NCBI RefSeq assembly: GCF_900105515.1
Contig: NZ_FNSY01000001.1
Span: forward strand, 7,160,417 to 7,224,416
Direction: 5' to 3'
Source: Streptomyces sp. 2131.1
GTDB lineage: Bacteria > Actinomycetota > Actinomycetes > Streptomycetales > Streptomycetaceae
Length of the DNA: 64,000 nucleotides
Below, one piece after another: positions 55,468 to 64,000 of the stretch. Each line of letters opens with the position of its first letter. The first letter of the stretch is position 1. The notes under the pieces were generated by a model that had not been told where the DNA came from, ran no database searches, and saw only the letters and a list, made by a program, of their open reading frames with translations. Both the position numbers and the translations under genes were made by a program.

Positions 55468-55568
55468 GATGATCCTCTCCTTCGTCGCCCCGTACGGTAC
55501 GGGGCGACGAAGGCCGGTGGAAGGTCGGTGCCGAACGGACGGCGGTCGGCCGGCGTCTTCGAGAAGTT

Positions 55569-55955
55569 GGTGAAGGCAGTAAGGGAGCGGGAGGAAACGG
55601 TCCCGGTCGAGGGCGCCCGTGGTGCCTGCCGCCGGCGGACCGGGTCCTGTCGGTGGCCGTCTACTACCGGACCAACCTCACGATGCGCCGGCTTGCCCCG
55701 CTCTACGGGATCTCCCCGGCCACCGTCTGCCGGGTCATCCATCGCCTGTGGCCGCTTCTCGCGCTGGAGCCGGCTCCGCGGCCCGTCGCGGACGTCGAAC
55801 GGTTGTGGATCGTGGACGGAACCCTGGCTCGCGGCCGTACCGTCGCCGCGTCCTCCCGTAATTACCGGTTCTCGGCGAACGTGCAGGTCACCATCGATAC
55901 GGACAGCCACCTGGTGATCGCCTCGGTCCGCCCCGTCCTCGGGAACACGGTGGAC
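55569..55955 (+). pseudogene. IS112-like transposase, N-terminal half
   Basis: VAVYYRTNLTMRRLAPLYGI and SPATVCRVIHRLWPLL form the HTH domain, followed by LWIVDGTLARGRTVAASSRN with the first catalytic Asp. At 55952-55956 the sequence switches abruptly to the duplicated zinc-ribbon gene, so the rest of the transposase is lost. Confidence 0.78.
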
Positions 55956-56258
55956 TGGTTGCTGACCTTGCCCACGGTCCACCGTTCTGCCTCACGCATG
56001 AAGCTGATCTCGCCGGCACTCAGAACCACGTTCCCGCCAGCGCAAGCGACGTGCTCATCGCCGCGGCGCCAGCCGAAGCACACCATCCGTGCCGACCACG
56101 AAGGTGAACGGTTCGGTCAGCTCTGCTGCCGATCGCTCAGCGATCCAGCCGTCGAAGTCAGCCGCCGAGCCGATTCGGCACCCGCCACCGTCAGGCCGGA
56201 CCGCAGCCTTTAGCTCGACCGGTCCGACGTATCGGTAACTCCGCCCCCGCGTACTCAC
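55956..56258 (-). pseudogene. Truncated second copy of the zinc-ribbon protein gene
   Basis: From GTG 56258 it reads VSTRGRSYRYVGPVELKAAV, nearly identical to 23604-23298, and ends where transposase sequence begins, so the zinc-ribbon half is missing. The shared block ends at CCTAG upstream of both starts. Confidence 0.8.
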
Positions 56259-56351
56259 GTCAGCCAACCTAGCCTTGTTCCCGGGGACGGGGCGGGCGGA
56301 GGCGATCGCCAGGCGGCATGCGCCATAGGTGACGCCTCGATTTGTGACCGA

Positions 56352-56597
56352 TCAAGAGCGATGTGCGGTCGGCAGGGCCGCAGGATCCACCCCGGAGAGT
56401 TCGACGATGCGGTGCGCCGGGAGGCCGGCGGCCAGAGCTTTGTGAAGCAGGGCGTCGCGCCCCTCCTCGCTGTCACGGTAAGACAGCAGTTCCTTCTCGA
56501 CGGCCGCCACCTGGTCGGTGGCGGCAGCCCGGCGTACCCGCTCCAGCTCCTCCTCGGTCAGCGGCACCGGGAGCCGTTCTGCTCCCTCGGGAATCAT
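56352..56597 (-). CDS. Small helical protein, element-associated
   Basis: The 81-residue product (MIPEGAERLPVPLTEEELER ... ALAAGLPAHRIVELSGVDPA) is helical with a HTH-like C-terminus (LLHKALAAGLPAHRIVELSG). GAAGAG precedes ATG 56597. No family was recognised; a small DNA-binding regulator is possible. Confidence 0.55.
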   Translation of the reverse strand: MIPEGAERLPVPLTEEELERVRRAAATDQVAAVEKELLSYRDSEEGRDALLHKALAAGLPAHRIVELSGVDPAALPTAHRS

Positions 56598-56744
56598 CCC
56601 GGTCTCTTCGGGCGGCACGACGTGCAGCGCCGGAGACGCGGCATCGGTCTGGTGGGCATCGAGCCAGGCCCGCACGGCCGGTGCCTGCGGGCGTTCGCCG
56701 CCCGGCACGCCGCCGCCCACGCGAAAGCGGCAACCCTCCGCCCC

Positions 56745-56990
56745 CAACGCCCGATGCCACTGCGGCGCGCAGAGCTGCGAAGCCCACCCCGACACCAAGA
56801 CCCACTGCGCAGGCACCGTCCTGCTGATCCTGCGCCACGACCCCCTCATCCGCCGCGTCTGAACCATTGAAGCAGTCTGCGAAGCGTGCACGCCGCTGAT
56901 CCCGAACGCCACGGTCCTGGCCCGCGCCGAGCGCCCCCGCAGCACCCCCGATCGCACCATCACACAGGTGGCAGCCCCGCACGGGCGGTA
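56745..56990 (+). pseudogene. Cys-rich protein with in-frame stop
   Basis: CHCGAQSCEAHPDTKTHCAG and VLLILRHDPLIRRV are followed by TGA at about 56861-56863 and, still in frame, TIEAVCEACTPLIPNATVLA. The spaced Cys pairs suggest a zinc-binding protein of the type found in Streptomyces mobile elements. The single stop breaks it. Confidence 0.5.
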
Positions 56991-57282
56991 GTTGCGGGCG
57001 GTTTCTCCTCACCCGCCGCTCCGAGTGCCGAGGACGCTGATCCCGTACGGCGTGCCCGGCGCAGCAGCTGGCGTTCATGACCTGGGCCCTGCCTGAGGCC
57101 CGGGATGTGGTCCGTTTGCTGATGTTGTTGGCCGATGACAGTGAGGCGGTGCGGGAGACGCGCAACCGGGTCGGGGGATCGCGGGGCGGCTGCTGGCGGA
57201 GTAGGACCGGGCTGTCGAGATGCGCCGAAGGGGTGACGGGGCGAGCCTGGTTAGGCCACTTCTTCCGATCCCTTGGAGAGTC

Positions 57283-57522
57283 ATGATCGTCAAGATGTTG
57301 CATGACAAGGGCTTGCAGTCCGAGCACGCCTACGCCGCCGGGTTCGCATCGATCGGGCTGTCGATCGCGTCGTGGTGCGGGTCGATGAAGGTGGAGCCGT
57401 CGGGGGTGTCCCGCGCTGACCGGTGGGGGATCTTCGTCGGTGAGTGGGCGCCTACGTTCTTCGCGCTCGGGCTCGCCCTGGCGAACTACGAACGCGACGA
57501 ACTGCACTCCGTAGCCGGCTGA
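57283..57522 (+). CDS. Conserved small element-associated protein
   Basis: The 79-residue product MIVKMLHDKGLQSEHAYAAG ... GIFVGEWAPTFFALGLALAN is a conserved Streptomyces protein of unknown function with a hydrophobic C-terminal segment. GGAGAG precedes ATG 57283 and a terminator hairpin follows at 57548. Confidence 0.65.
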   Translation: MIVKMLHDKGLQSEHAYAAGFASIGLSIASWCGSMKVEPSGVSRADRWGIFVGEWAPTFFALGLALANYERDELHSVAG

Positions 57523-57547
57523 CAGCACCACGCCACGCAGCAAGCGC

Positions 57548-57573
57548 ACGGCCCTCCCGCTGGGGAGGGCCGT
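57548..57573 (+). terminator. Hairpin terminator
   Basis: A perfect 11-bp stem (57548-57558 with 57563-57573) with a GCTG loop is followed by TCATTTC, 25 bp after the preceding gene. Confidence 0.8.
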
Positions 57574-57649
57574 TCATTTCCGGCGTTGACGCCGCTCGCC
57601 TTCCTACTTCTCCGCACAGGTTGGGTCGGCGGGTTGATGGCCAGTCCTG

Positions 57650-58714
57650 TTGTCGGCCACCTTCTCCGGCGTCGCCGACCTGCGCAAGCTCTTCACCGCC
57701 GCACGCAACCGACGCACCATAGGCCAGAGCACCATGTTGTTCGTCGACGAGATCCACCGCTTCAACCGCGCCCAACAGGACAGCTTCCTGCCCTACGTCG
57801 AGGACGGCACGGTCACCCTGATCGGCGCCACCACGGAGAACCCAAGCTTCGAACTCAACGGCGCCCTCCTCTCCCGCACCCAGGTCCTCGTCCTCAAACC
57901 CCTCGACGAAGCCGCCCTGTCCACACTCCTCGACCGCGCCGAACACCTCACCGACCACCGGCTGCCCCTCGACGACGACGCCCGCCGCGCCCTGATCGCG
58001 ATGGCCGACGGCGACGGCCGCTACCTGCTCAACCTGGCCGAACAACTCCTTGCCCTTCCGGAGACCAGGACACCTCTGGACACCACCGCGCTCGCCCACC
58101 ACATCCAGCAGCGCGCCCCGCTGTACGACAAGGCACAGGAGGGCCACTACAACCTGATCTCCGCGCTCCACAAGTCGATGCGCGGCTCCGATCCGGACGC
58201 GGCCCTGCACTGGCTCGCCCGCATGCTCGACGGCGGCGAGGACCCCCTGTTCGTCGCCCGCCGCCTGGTCCGCTTCGCGAACGAGGACATCGGCATCGCA
58301 GACCCGCACGCCGTCCAGCAGGCACTCGCAGCCTGGGACGTGTACGAGCGACTCGGCTCCCCCGAGGGCGAGCTGGCGATCGCCCAGGCAGTCGTCTACC
58401 TCGCCACCGCACCCAAGTCCATCGCCGTCTACCGCGGCTTCAACGCCGCACACCGGGCCGCCCGCCGCACCGGCTCCCTCATGCCCCCCGCCCACATCCT
58501 CAACGCCCCGACCCGGCTGATGAAGGACCTCGGCTACGGCAAGGACTACCAGTACGACCCCGACACCACCGACGGCTTCTCCGGCGCCGACTACTTCCCC
58601 GACGACATGGACCACGAGACGTACTACCAGCCCACCCACAACGGCTACGAAGCCCAGATCACAGAACGCCTCCGCCACTGGGCCGCTTTGCGGGCGCGCA
58701 GACAACGTGGCTGA
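57650..58714 (+). pseudogene. rarA: RarA/MgsA-type AAA+ ATPase lacking its N-terminus
   Basis: The 354-codon frame has Walker B TMLFVDEIHRFN, IGATTENPSFE (sensor 1) and the typical C-terminal half (SALHKSMRGSDPDAALHWLA, PKSIAVYRGFNAA) of replication-associated recombination protein A. It begins at SATFSGVADLRK, so the first 100 residues or so with the Walker A loop are missing. No ribosome site is evident at TTG 57650. It should not hydrolyse ATP even if made. Confidence 0.85.
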
Positions 58715-58794
58715 CACGACAGACGCCGGCTCAGACTACAAAGACCGGACGAGGTCAGCGTCGCGGCGCAAATGAGATGGCTGCGTGGCACTCC

Positions 58795-59160
58795 CTACTG
58801 CTGGTTGAGCCACACGGCGGCGGGGACAAGTCCTGGCGCGCCACAGGTCCCGCTCGGCGAACAGCTGAACCTCCGGCTCCTCGTGCCATAGAGAACTCGG
58901 CGCGCCCGGCCGCGGTTCGTCGGACAGGCCTCCAGGTCCCGTTCGATGAACCGCCGCCGCCAGGTGCGGACCGTGTCCGCGGCAACATTCAGCCGATGGG
59001 ACATCTCCAGGATCGAGTGCCCCTCGGCGTACTCCAGCACGATCCTCGAGCGCTGAGCCAGAGCCTGGGCCGTCATGCGACGAAGCACCCAACCCTCCAG
59101 CACGGCCCGCTGGGCATCAGTCACCGAGAACGGCGGAATCTTCGGACCCGGACGACTCAT
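58795..59160 (-). pseudogene. IS630-family transposase, N-terminal part
   Basis: MSRPGPKIPPFSVTDAQRAV, then AEGHSILEMSHRLNVAADTV plus RTWRRRF is the HTH region of IS630 transposases; reading degenerates before any catalytic residue. Confidence 0.78.
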
Positions 59161-59425
59161 GAACAACCAACGACGAACCTACGACTCAGGTCACTAGCCG
59201 GTGCCGGCTCCACCTCGGCCGGGCGCTAGCCGTACCGCACGTATGCCGACCGGGTCACTGCGGCGACGAGGCAGAAGTGACGCGGCCAGCGACCCGGCTG
59301 ACCGCCGGAGGGACTGAGCTGAAACCCTCACAGACTTGCTCGGCAGGGAAGTCGTAGAACGCGAGCATTTCGGCCTCATCGCCGAAGGGCTGGCGGTACG
59401 GCTTCGAGGGGCTGGCGGGCCCGGC

Positions 59426-59878
59426 TCAGACCCCGTCCATCACCATCTGCGCGCTCTCAGCCTCGGCCTGGCGCTGGTCGTAGTCGGCGCGCGCGGCGGC
59501 GATCTCGTCCTGGTGGTCCTCGGTCCAGGTGACGAGCGCCTGGATGGTGTTGTGCAGCGTCGAGCCCATCGGGGTGAGCTGGTAGTCCACGCGCGGCGGG
59601 ACGACGGGGTGCACCGTGCGGTGTACCAGCCCATCGCGCTCCAGCTGGCGCAGTGTCACAGTCAGCATGCGCTGGCTGATTCCGTCGATCTCGCGCCGCA
59701 GTTCGGTGAAGCGCAGGGTGCGGCGGTCGAGCAGGGCGATGACGAGCAGCGACCACTTGTCGGCCACGCGGTCGAGGATCTGACGGACCTCGCAGCCCTC
59801 TCGGGTGTCCCACTGTCGGGCTTGGTCGTCATCGGTTCCCGTGCAGTGACTCAGTGACTTCAAAGTGCCTTCTTCCAT
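59426..59878 (-). CDS. HxlR-family transcriptional regulator
   Basis: The 150-residue winged-helix protein has REGCEVRQILDRVADKWSLL, with the N-terminal Cys that acts as redox or electrophile sensor in several HxlR/YodB-type proteins, and FTELRREIDGISQRMLTVTL as recognition helix region. It is divergent from the MFS gene at 60003 and is its likely regulator. The intergenic region has two GGTAAC boxes about 30 bp apart that could be binding half-sites. Confidence 0.9.
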   Translation of the reverse strand: MEEGTLKSLSHCTGTDDDQARQWDTREGCEVRQILDRVADKWSLLVIALLDRRTLRFTELRREIDGISQRMLTVTLRQLERDGLVHRTVHPVVPPRVDYQLTPMGSTLHNTIQALVTWTEDHQDEIAAARADYDQRQAEAESAQMVMDGV

Positions 59879-60002
59879 GGTCGTTCAGGGTGCACCAGGA
59901 TCGAGACGGTAACAAGAGGGAACTGACAGGTGGTTCGGTAACCATCTGCGATGCCTTCGTTCTCTCTTTTCTCCCCTTCCCTTTTGCTTGAAGGAGCCGT
60001 CC

Positions 60003-61490
60003 ATGTCCACGTCGTCCATGTCATCTCCGCCGGATCCAGGCGCCGCCCGCCTGAGCGGGCGCGCCTGGGGGGTGCTCTTCGTACTGTGTGGAGCGATCTT
60101 CCTGGAAGGTATCGATGTGGCCATGCTCAATGTGGCCCTGCCGTCGATCCGTGCCGACCTGGGGCTGTCCACCGGTGAGCTGCAGTGGGTGATGAGCGCG
60201 TACGTCGTGGGTTACGGCGGGTTCATGCTGCTGGGCGGAAGAGCGGCGGACCTGTTCGGCCGCCGACAGATGTTTCTGTTCTGGCTCACCGTGTTCCTGC
60301 TCTTCTCCGGCCTGGGCGGGTTCGCCGACGATGGATCGACGCTCATCGTCGCGCGCTTCGTCACGGGGGTTGCCGCCGCGTTCATGACTCCGGCCGGGCT
60401 GTCCATCATCACGACCGGCTTCGAGGAGGGGCCACAGCGTGACAAGGCCCTCTTGGTCTACTCCGGCACCGCGGCCGGAGGTTTCTCCATCGGTTTGGTC
60501 GTCGGAGGGCTGCTGGCCTCGGCCGATTGGCGCTGGGTGTTCTTCGCCCCCGTAGTCCTGTCGTTCCTCATCCTGGTCGCCGCCCTGGCCCTCATCCCCA
60601 AGTCCGAGCGGCCCGACCGCGCCGGGCAGCGTGTCGATCTGCTCGGGGCGCTCACCGTGACTGGCGCGATCGTGGTCCTCATCCTCGCCGTCGAACGTGC
60701 CGCCCACGCCGGCGTGGGCCAGACGCTCGGTACCCTCGCCGCGGGCTTCGCGCTCCTCACCGTCTTCGTACTGACCGAACGCCGGGCGGCCGCCCCGCTC
60801 GTGCGGCTGGGGATCTTCCGCAGCGGTTCCCTGGTGCGCGCCAACCTCGCCGCGCTGCTGTTCTCCGCTGGCTTCTTCGGCTTCCAGTTCATCGCCGTGC
60901 TCTATCTGCGGGAGTTGCGAGGCTGGTCCACGGTCCAGACCAGCCTCGCGCTCCTGGTGATCGGCATTGACGCCGTGCTCTCACCCACCCTCACCCCCAA
61001 ACTCGTCAACCGCTTTGGCAACGTCCGGGTCATCTTCGGCGGCCTGGTGCTGGCCGTGCTGTCGTACGCCCTGTTCCTGCCGGTCGCCGGCGACTGGACG
61101 TATGCGGCGATGTTCCCCAGCTTCATCACCCTCGGCCTGGCGTTCTCCCTGGCCTACGGTCCGCTCACCCTTGTCGCCACCGAGGGCATCGACGAGGAGG
61201 AGCAGGGACTCGCGGGAGGACTCCTCTACACATTTTTCCAGTTCGGCGCCGCCCTCGGTCTGTCCACCGTCACCGCCGTCAACGTCTCGGCCACCGGCGA
61301 CGGGGGATCCCCCAAGGCCCTGCTCGACGGCTACCACGCCGCCCTGCTCGTCCCGCTCATCGCGGCAGCCCTCGCCGCGCTCATCAGCGCGTTCGGCCTC
61401 CGCGGTCGCCCCCGTGCGACGGATGGCGACGCCACGCGGGTCGCGCCGGCCGCCGCCGAAGGTGCCGAGACGGCAGAGGCGGCGCGATGA
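60003..61490 (+). CDS. MFS drug-efflux transporter (DHA2, 14-helix type)
   Basis: The 495-residue membrane protein has about 14 hydrophobic segments, motif A GGRAADLFGRRQMF, an early motif LNVALPSIRADLGLS and the DHA2-type end. GAAGGAG precedes ATG 60003. It probably exports toxic small molecules in exchange for protons; induction through the neighbouring HxlR protein is inferred. Confidence 0.9.
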   Translation: MSTSSMSSPPDPGAARLSGRAWGVLFVLCGAIFLEGIDVAMLNVALPSIRADLGLSTGELQWVMSAYVVGYGGFMLLGGRAADLFGRRQMFLFWLTVFLLFSGLGGFADDGSTLIVARFVTGVAAAFMTPAGLSIITTGFEEGPQRDKALLVYSGTAAGGFSIGLVVGGLLASADWRWVFFAPVVLSFLILVAALALIPKSERPDRAGQRVDLLGALTVTGAIVVLILAVERAAHAGVGQTLGTLAAGFALLTVFVLTERRAAAPLVRLGIFRSGSLVRANLAALLFSAGFFGFQFIAVLYLRELRGWSTVQTSLALLVIGIDAVLSPTLTPKLVNRFGNVRVIFGGLVLAVLSYALFLPVAGDWTYAAMFPSFITLGLAFSLAYGPLTLVATEGIDEEEQGLAGGLLYTFFQFGAALGLSTVTAVNVSATGDGGSPKALLDGYHAALLVPLIAAALAALISAFGLRGRPRATDGDATRVAPAAAEGAETAEAAR

Positions 61491-61515
61491 GTCCCGCAGA
61501 GACGGAGGTGGCGCC

Positions 61516-61790
61516 ATGGCGCTGAAAGGGCGCTCCTTCTCCGATGTGGAGAGCGAGTTCTTCCAGTACATAAGCGACATCGCATACGCGACGATGACCA
61601 CTGTCGACAAGAAGGGCCGCCCCCGGGGTCGCATACTCCTGCCATCTGGGAGGTCATCGACGGCCGCCCCGTCGGCTGGCTCGCCGCAGGGCAGCCCGCC
61701 CGGGGTCGGCTATGACCCCGGCGGCTACTGGCGCGGCGGACCGACGGACCCGGAGTACCACGTGGGTCCGAGCCGGCCGGCGGGGCGTGC
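61516..61790 (+). pseudogene. Pyridoxamine-phosphate-oxidase-like gene, broken
   Basis: From ATG 61516, behind GGAGG, MALKGRSFSDVESEFFQYIS ... TTVDKKGRPRGRILL is a PPOX/split-barrel flavoprotein start; IWEVIDGRPVGWLAA follows one base out of frame, then GYDPGGYWRGGPTDPEYHV from the far C-terminus. A central deletion and shifts inactivate it. It was probably co-transcribed with the MFS gene. Confidence 0.7.
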
Positions 61791-61825
61791 AGGGTGGGCG
61801 CTCGATCTCCCACGGCCGCCGGAGG

Positions 61826-61985
61826 TCAGTGGCGAGTGGCACGGGCGAGGCGGAGCTGGGTGTGGGCGGCGAGGACCAGCCAGGTCCAGCGGTCGGCGGC
61901 GGCCGAGTCGCGCAGGCGTGGCCGCGTCCAGCCGAGGGTCTGCTTGAGCATGATGAGTTCGGCCCGCTGGGAATCCGCCCCGCCG
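61826..61985 (-). pseudogene. Putative transposase tail
   Basis: LIMLKQTLGWTRPRLRDSAA plus ADRWTWLVLAAHTQLRLAR resembles the end of a Streptomyces putative transposase family (recalled as NF041680). Only about 50 codons remain; its other end merges into an IS630 fragment. Confidence 0.5.
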
Positions 61986-62390
61986 CAGGCTCCTGCTGGG
62001 CCGCCCAGACCAAGCCCGACCGCATCCCGGCGACCTGCCACCGCACCCACGGCGTCACCTACTTCCGCGGCTGCTACTCCATCGGCGACGACACACTGTG
62101 GGGTATCAACCGCCGGCACAAGGGCTCGGCCCAGTCCTTGGCCGCGCTGAGATCGATCCGCGCGGCCCGCGATCGAAGCACACTTCGGACCGCTTCGGCA
62201 GTTCACCCTGGCCAACTCGAATCACCCAAACCACACCGCCCAGACCCGCGAACTGCACCGCTACCTGCGCTGGCGCAACGTCAGCGCCCGCCACCGCGAT
62301 GTCCTCGCCGCCGGACGCAAGGAACGCGCCCGCATCCGCAGCGAGAAGGGCATCCGCTGGGGCGGACGCCCTCTCGCCGACGCAGCCTGA
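61946..62390 (+). pseudogene. IS630-family transposase with internal deletion
   Basis: EHDEFGPLGIRPAAGSCW (first catalytic Asp region) and GCYSIGDDTLWGINRRHKGS are followed, after a deletion and frame change near 62172, by IEAHFGPLRQFTLANSNHPN and KERARIRSEKGIRWGGRPLA, ending TGA 62390. The middle catalytic Asp segment is lost. Confidence 0.8.
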
Positions 62391-62394
62391 CCCC

Positions 62395-62452
62395 AAGCCG
62401 GTGAACCTATGCGGTCAGAGCACGTGCTCTGACCGCATAGGTTCACCGGCTT
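62395..62452. repeat. 58-bp perfect palindrome
   Basis: Two 29-bp arms with no spacer and no mismatch (AAGCCGGTGAACCTATGCGG ... centre CACGTG) start 5 bp after the IS630 stop. They are probably two IS630 terminal repeats joined end to end, though the palindrome could also act as a strong transcription terminator. Confidence 0.85.
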
Positions 62453-62510
62453 GATTTTCAGAGGCGGAGGCTATTGGGGGCGTTTTGAGGCGAGCATCCG
62501 ATGCGAGGGC

Positions 62511-63341
62511 TCAAGAGGTGGTTGGGTACGAACCGGTGCGAGTGCGCTGGTAGCGCGCGGGGGTGATGCCCACGTGGCGTGTGAAGTGTCGGTTCAGGTG
62601 GGCTTGGTCGTGGAATCCCAGGGTTGTGGCGACCTCGGCGGGCCGGTGGCCGTCGAGGAGAAGTCGGCGTGCCTGCTCGATGCGCTTGCCGGTGAGGTAG
62701 GCGTGTGGCGGAAGGCCGTATGTCTGCTTGAAGCAGCGGATCAGGTGGGTGGGGTGGGCATACAGGATGGCCGCAGCCTCGCCTAGGGATATGCCGACGT
62801 GTATCCGTGCGTCCAGGAGTTCTCGCAGTTCGGCGGCGAGCCGGTTTGCCTCACGCCCCGGTGCGCGGGGCTGGAGCGCCTCGAGGTGGGAGTGGAGGCG
62901 TTCTGTGATGAACGAGAGGCGGGACTCTGCTTCGAACCGGTCTTCGGCATGAACGAGAGTGGCGTGCAGCTGGTGGATTCGACGGCGCAGTAGTCCGTCG
63001 GTGACGACTGGGGCGTCCACCGCCCGGCCGGCAAGACGCTGCGGGAGTACGGAGTCGTCGAGGTAGAGGTTGCGTTTGCGGAAGCCTGACGCTGTGACCG
63101 TGCGGCCGTCGTGGGGGATACCGGGAGGTAGCAGGAGGACGCTGGCGGTGCCGGTTGCCCCATGGCGGTGACGGTCGAGTGCGAAGTCCACGGAGCCGTC
63201 GTCGAGGATCATCAGGTCCCACGTGTCGTGGGTGTGGGCCGGGTATGCGTGGTCGGTGAAGTGGGCGTGGAAGACCTCGGTGATCCCTGGGACCTGCGGC
63301 CTCCAGGCACTGACGGTCGTGCGGGGTCGGTCACCACTCAT
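62511..63341 (-). CDS. AraC-family transcriptional regulator with cupin sensor
   Basis: The 276-residue protein has an N-terminal cupin-like domain (FHAHFTDHAYPAHTHDTWDL, LLLPPGIPHDGR) and two C-terminal AraC HTH motifs (ISLGEAAAILYAHPTHLIRC; PAEVATTLGFHDQAHLNRHF). ATG 63341 is preferred to a longer frame. It is divergent from a small cupin gene 108 bp away, which it may control. Confidence 0.88.
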   Translation of the reverse strand: MSGDRPRTTVSAWRPQVPGITEVFHAHFTDHAYPAHTHDTWDLMILDDGSVDFALDRHRHGATGTASVLLLPPGIPHDGRTVTASGFRKRNLYLDDSVLPQRLAGRAVDAPVVTDGLLRRRIHQLHATLVHAEDRFEAESRLSFITERLHSHLEALQPRAPGREANRLAAELRELLDARIHVGISLGEAAAILYAHPTHLIRCFKQTYGLPPHAYLTGKRIEQARRLLLDGHRPAEVATTLGFHDQAHLNRHFTRHVGITPARYQRTRTGSYPTTS

Positions 63342-63449
63342 GCCAGAAACGTACAAGACTGGCGGAAGCCGAGCACGGCAGGCTCGTGACACCGGCCGGA
63401 GGGGCTGAGGAGTCACTCCCGGTTGACCGGTCTTGAGGAAGGATGCCGC

Positions 63450-63821
63450 ATGTCCAAGTCTGCTGTCCCTGTCAATCTCGCCGACAGGCTGTCGCAGTTC
63501 AGCGAGCTGTGGTCACAGAAAAAGGTGGCTGCGCTCAACGACTACGAGGTCAAACTGGCCAAGCTGAAGGGTGAGTTCGTCTGGCACACGCACGAGGAGA
63601 CCGATGAACTCTTCCTGGTCATCAGCGGACGGCTCACCATCCAGCTCAGGGATGCCGATGTGGTGCTGGAACCCGGCGAGTTGTTCGTGGTCCCGCGCGG
63701 GGTCGAGCACTGCCCGGTGGCATACGAGGAGACCGCGATCCTGTTGTTCGAACCAGAGGGAACACTCAATACCGGTGACGCAGGCGGGCCGATGACCAAG
63801 GCGGCCGAAATCCTCAGCTGA
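63450..63821 (+). CDS. Small cupin-domain protein
   Basis: The 123-residue single-domain cupin has GEFVWHTHEETDELFLVISG (metal ligands His-x-His and Glu) and PGELFVVPRGVEHCPVAYEE (His). GAGGAAGGA precedes ATG 63450. Such proteins bind a metal and act as isomerases, dioxygenases or binding proteins; the substrate is unknown. Confidence 0.86.
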   Translation: MSKSAVPVNLADRLSQFSELWSQKKVAALNDYEVKLAKLKGEFVWHTHEETDELFLVISGRLTIQLRDADVVLEPGELFVVPRGVEHCPVAYEETAILLFEPEGTLNTGDAGGPMTKAAEILS

Positions 63822-63838
63822 CAGGAGGGCGTAACGAC

Positions 63839-63905
63839 ATCAGGCCGCCGCCGTCATGGGGCGTCCGCCCCAGCGGATGCCTTTCTTGTTACGGGCGCGG
63901 GCCCG
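63839..63905 (-). pseudogene. IS630 transposase tail
   Basis: Minus-strand RNKKGIRWGGRPMTAAA and stop is the C-terminal end of an IS630 transposase similar to the one ending at 62390; the rest is outside the window or lost. Confidence 0.6.
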
Positions 63906-63945
63906 CACGCGTCGTTGAAGCGGTGGATCACTGTCGAATTGATCA

Positions 63946-63982
63946 TCTAGGACCGCATCAGACAACGTTTGCCCTGTCGTGA
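63946..63982. repeat. IS-end-like motif, related to 23615-23651 and 24355-24385
   Basis: CTAG followed by ACCGCATCAGACAACGTT and GCCCTGT resembles the sequence upstream of the zinc-ribbon gene (about 30 of 37 positions) and the end of the IS630 fragment at 24.36 kb. All three are probably worn terminal repeats of related IS630 elements. Confidence 0.5.
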
Positions 63983-64000
63983 TAGGCGGGCCGACTCATC

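Noticed and set aside
59885..59960. HxlR operator as a perfect palindrome
   Set aside because: Two GGTAAC boxes are visible, but the inverted repeat is weak, so it is mentioned under the regulator and not listed as a site.

Overview
The window looks like Streptomyces or a close actinomycete relative. It has very high GC with strong third-position GC bias, GTG and TTG starts, sugar ABC transporters without an ATPase gene (in Streptomyces such systems usually share MsiK), secreted glycoside hydrolases with lectin-like modules, and families typical of the genus (tendamistat-type inhibitor, MbtH, replication-relaxation protein). The density of insertion sequences, scars and broken genes suggests a chromosome arm or a decayed integrative element or plasmid. 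No rRNA, tRNA or CRISPR array was recognised.

Layout. 1-2.7 kb: a stand-alone KOW protein, two terminator hairpins and an IS5-type element that encloses a PHP-domain gene. 2.8-12.3 kb: a carbohydrate-use locus with a solute-binding lipoprotein, two permeases, a GH3 enzyme, a LacI repressor and a secreted BNR-propeller exo-glycosidase with ricin-type modules; four copies of CGAAA-N3-TTTCG lie upstream of the transporter and of the secreted enzyme and are probably the LacI operators. 12.5-17.5 kb: gene remnants plus a secreted alpha-amylase-inhibitor homologue, an isochorismatase-like hydrolase and a small protein of unknown function. 17.5-21.1 kb: a nest of three IS5-superfamily elements, two with non-transposase genes. 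21.1-30.5 kb: pieces of a degraded mobile or plasmid backbone (integrase tail, endonuclease, replication-relaxation gene, LexA-like winged helix) mixed with GNAT, HEAT-repeat and HIT genes. 30.8-36.1 kb: Nudix and M20 genes between the ruins of katG and a rhamnulose-phosphate aldolase/dehydrogenase gene.

36.5-44.4 kb is a second, better preserved sugar locus: lipoprotein, secreted GH16 enzyme, ROK repressor, divergent binding protein, two permeases and a Gfo/Idh/MocA oxidoreductase. Two matching 25-bp palindromes, one before the GH16 gene and one in the ROK/ABC divergent region, are probable ROK operators. 44.9-48.8 kb: a LysR regulator divergent from two 3-hydroxyacyl-CoA-dehydrogenase-type enzymes flanking a YWTD-like propeller. 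49-53 kb: fragments and a 1.9-kb IS5-type element whose left arm is an inverted copy of the 19-20 kb segment. 53-64 kb: an orphan MbtH gene, a PhoD-like phosphatase, more scars, a RarA gene lacking its Walker A region, an HxlR/MFS pair, an AraC/cupin pair and several IS630 fragments, one ending at a perfect 58-bp palindrome.

The two catabolic loci look functional and self-regulated. Much of the rest is mobile-element traffic. The most unusual theme is that three separate IS5-type elements enclose non-transposase genes between matching terminal inverted repeats. Many pseudogene calls rest on single-base frameshifts in GC-rich DNA and would change if the assembly has indel errors.
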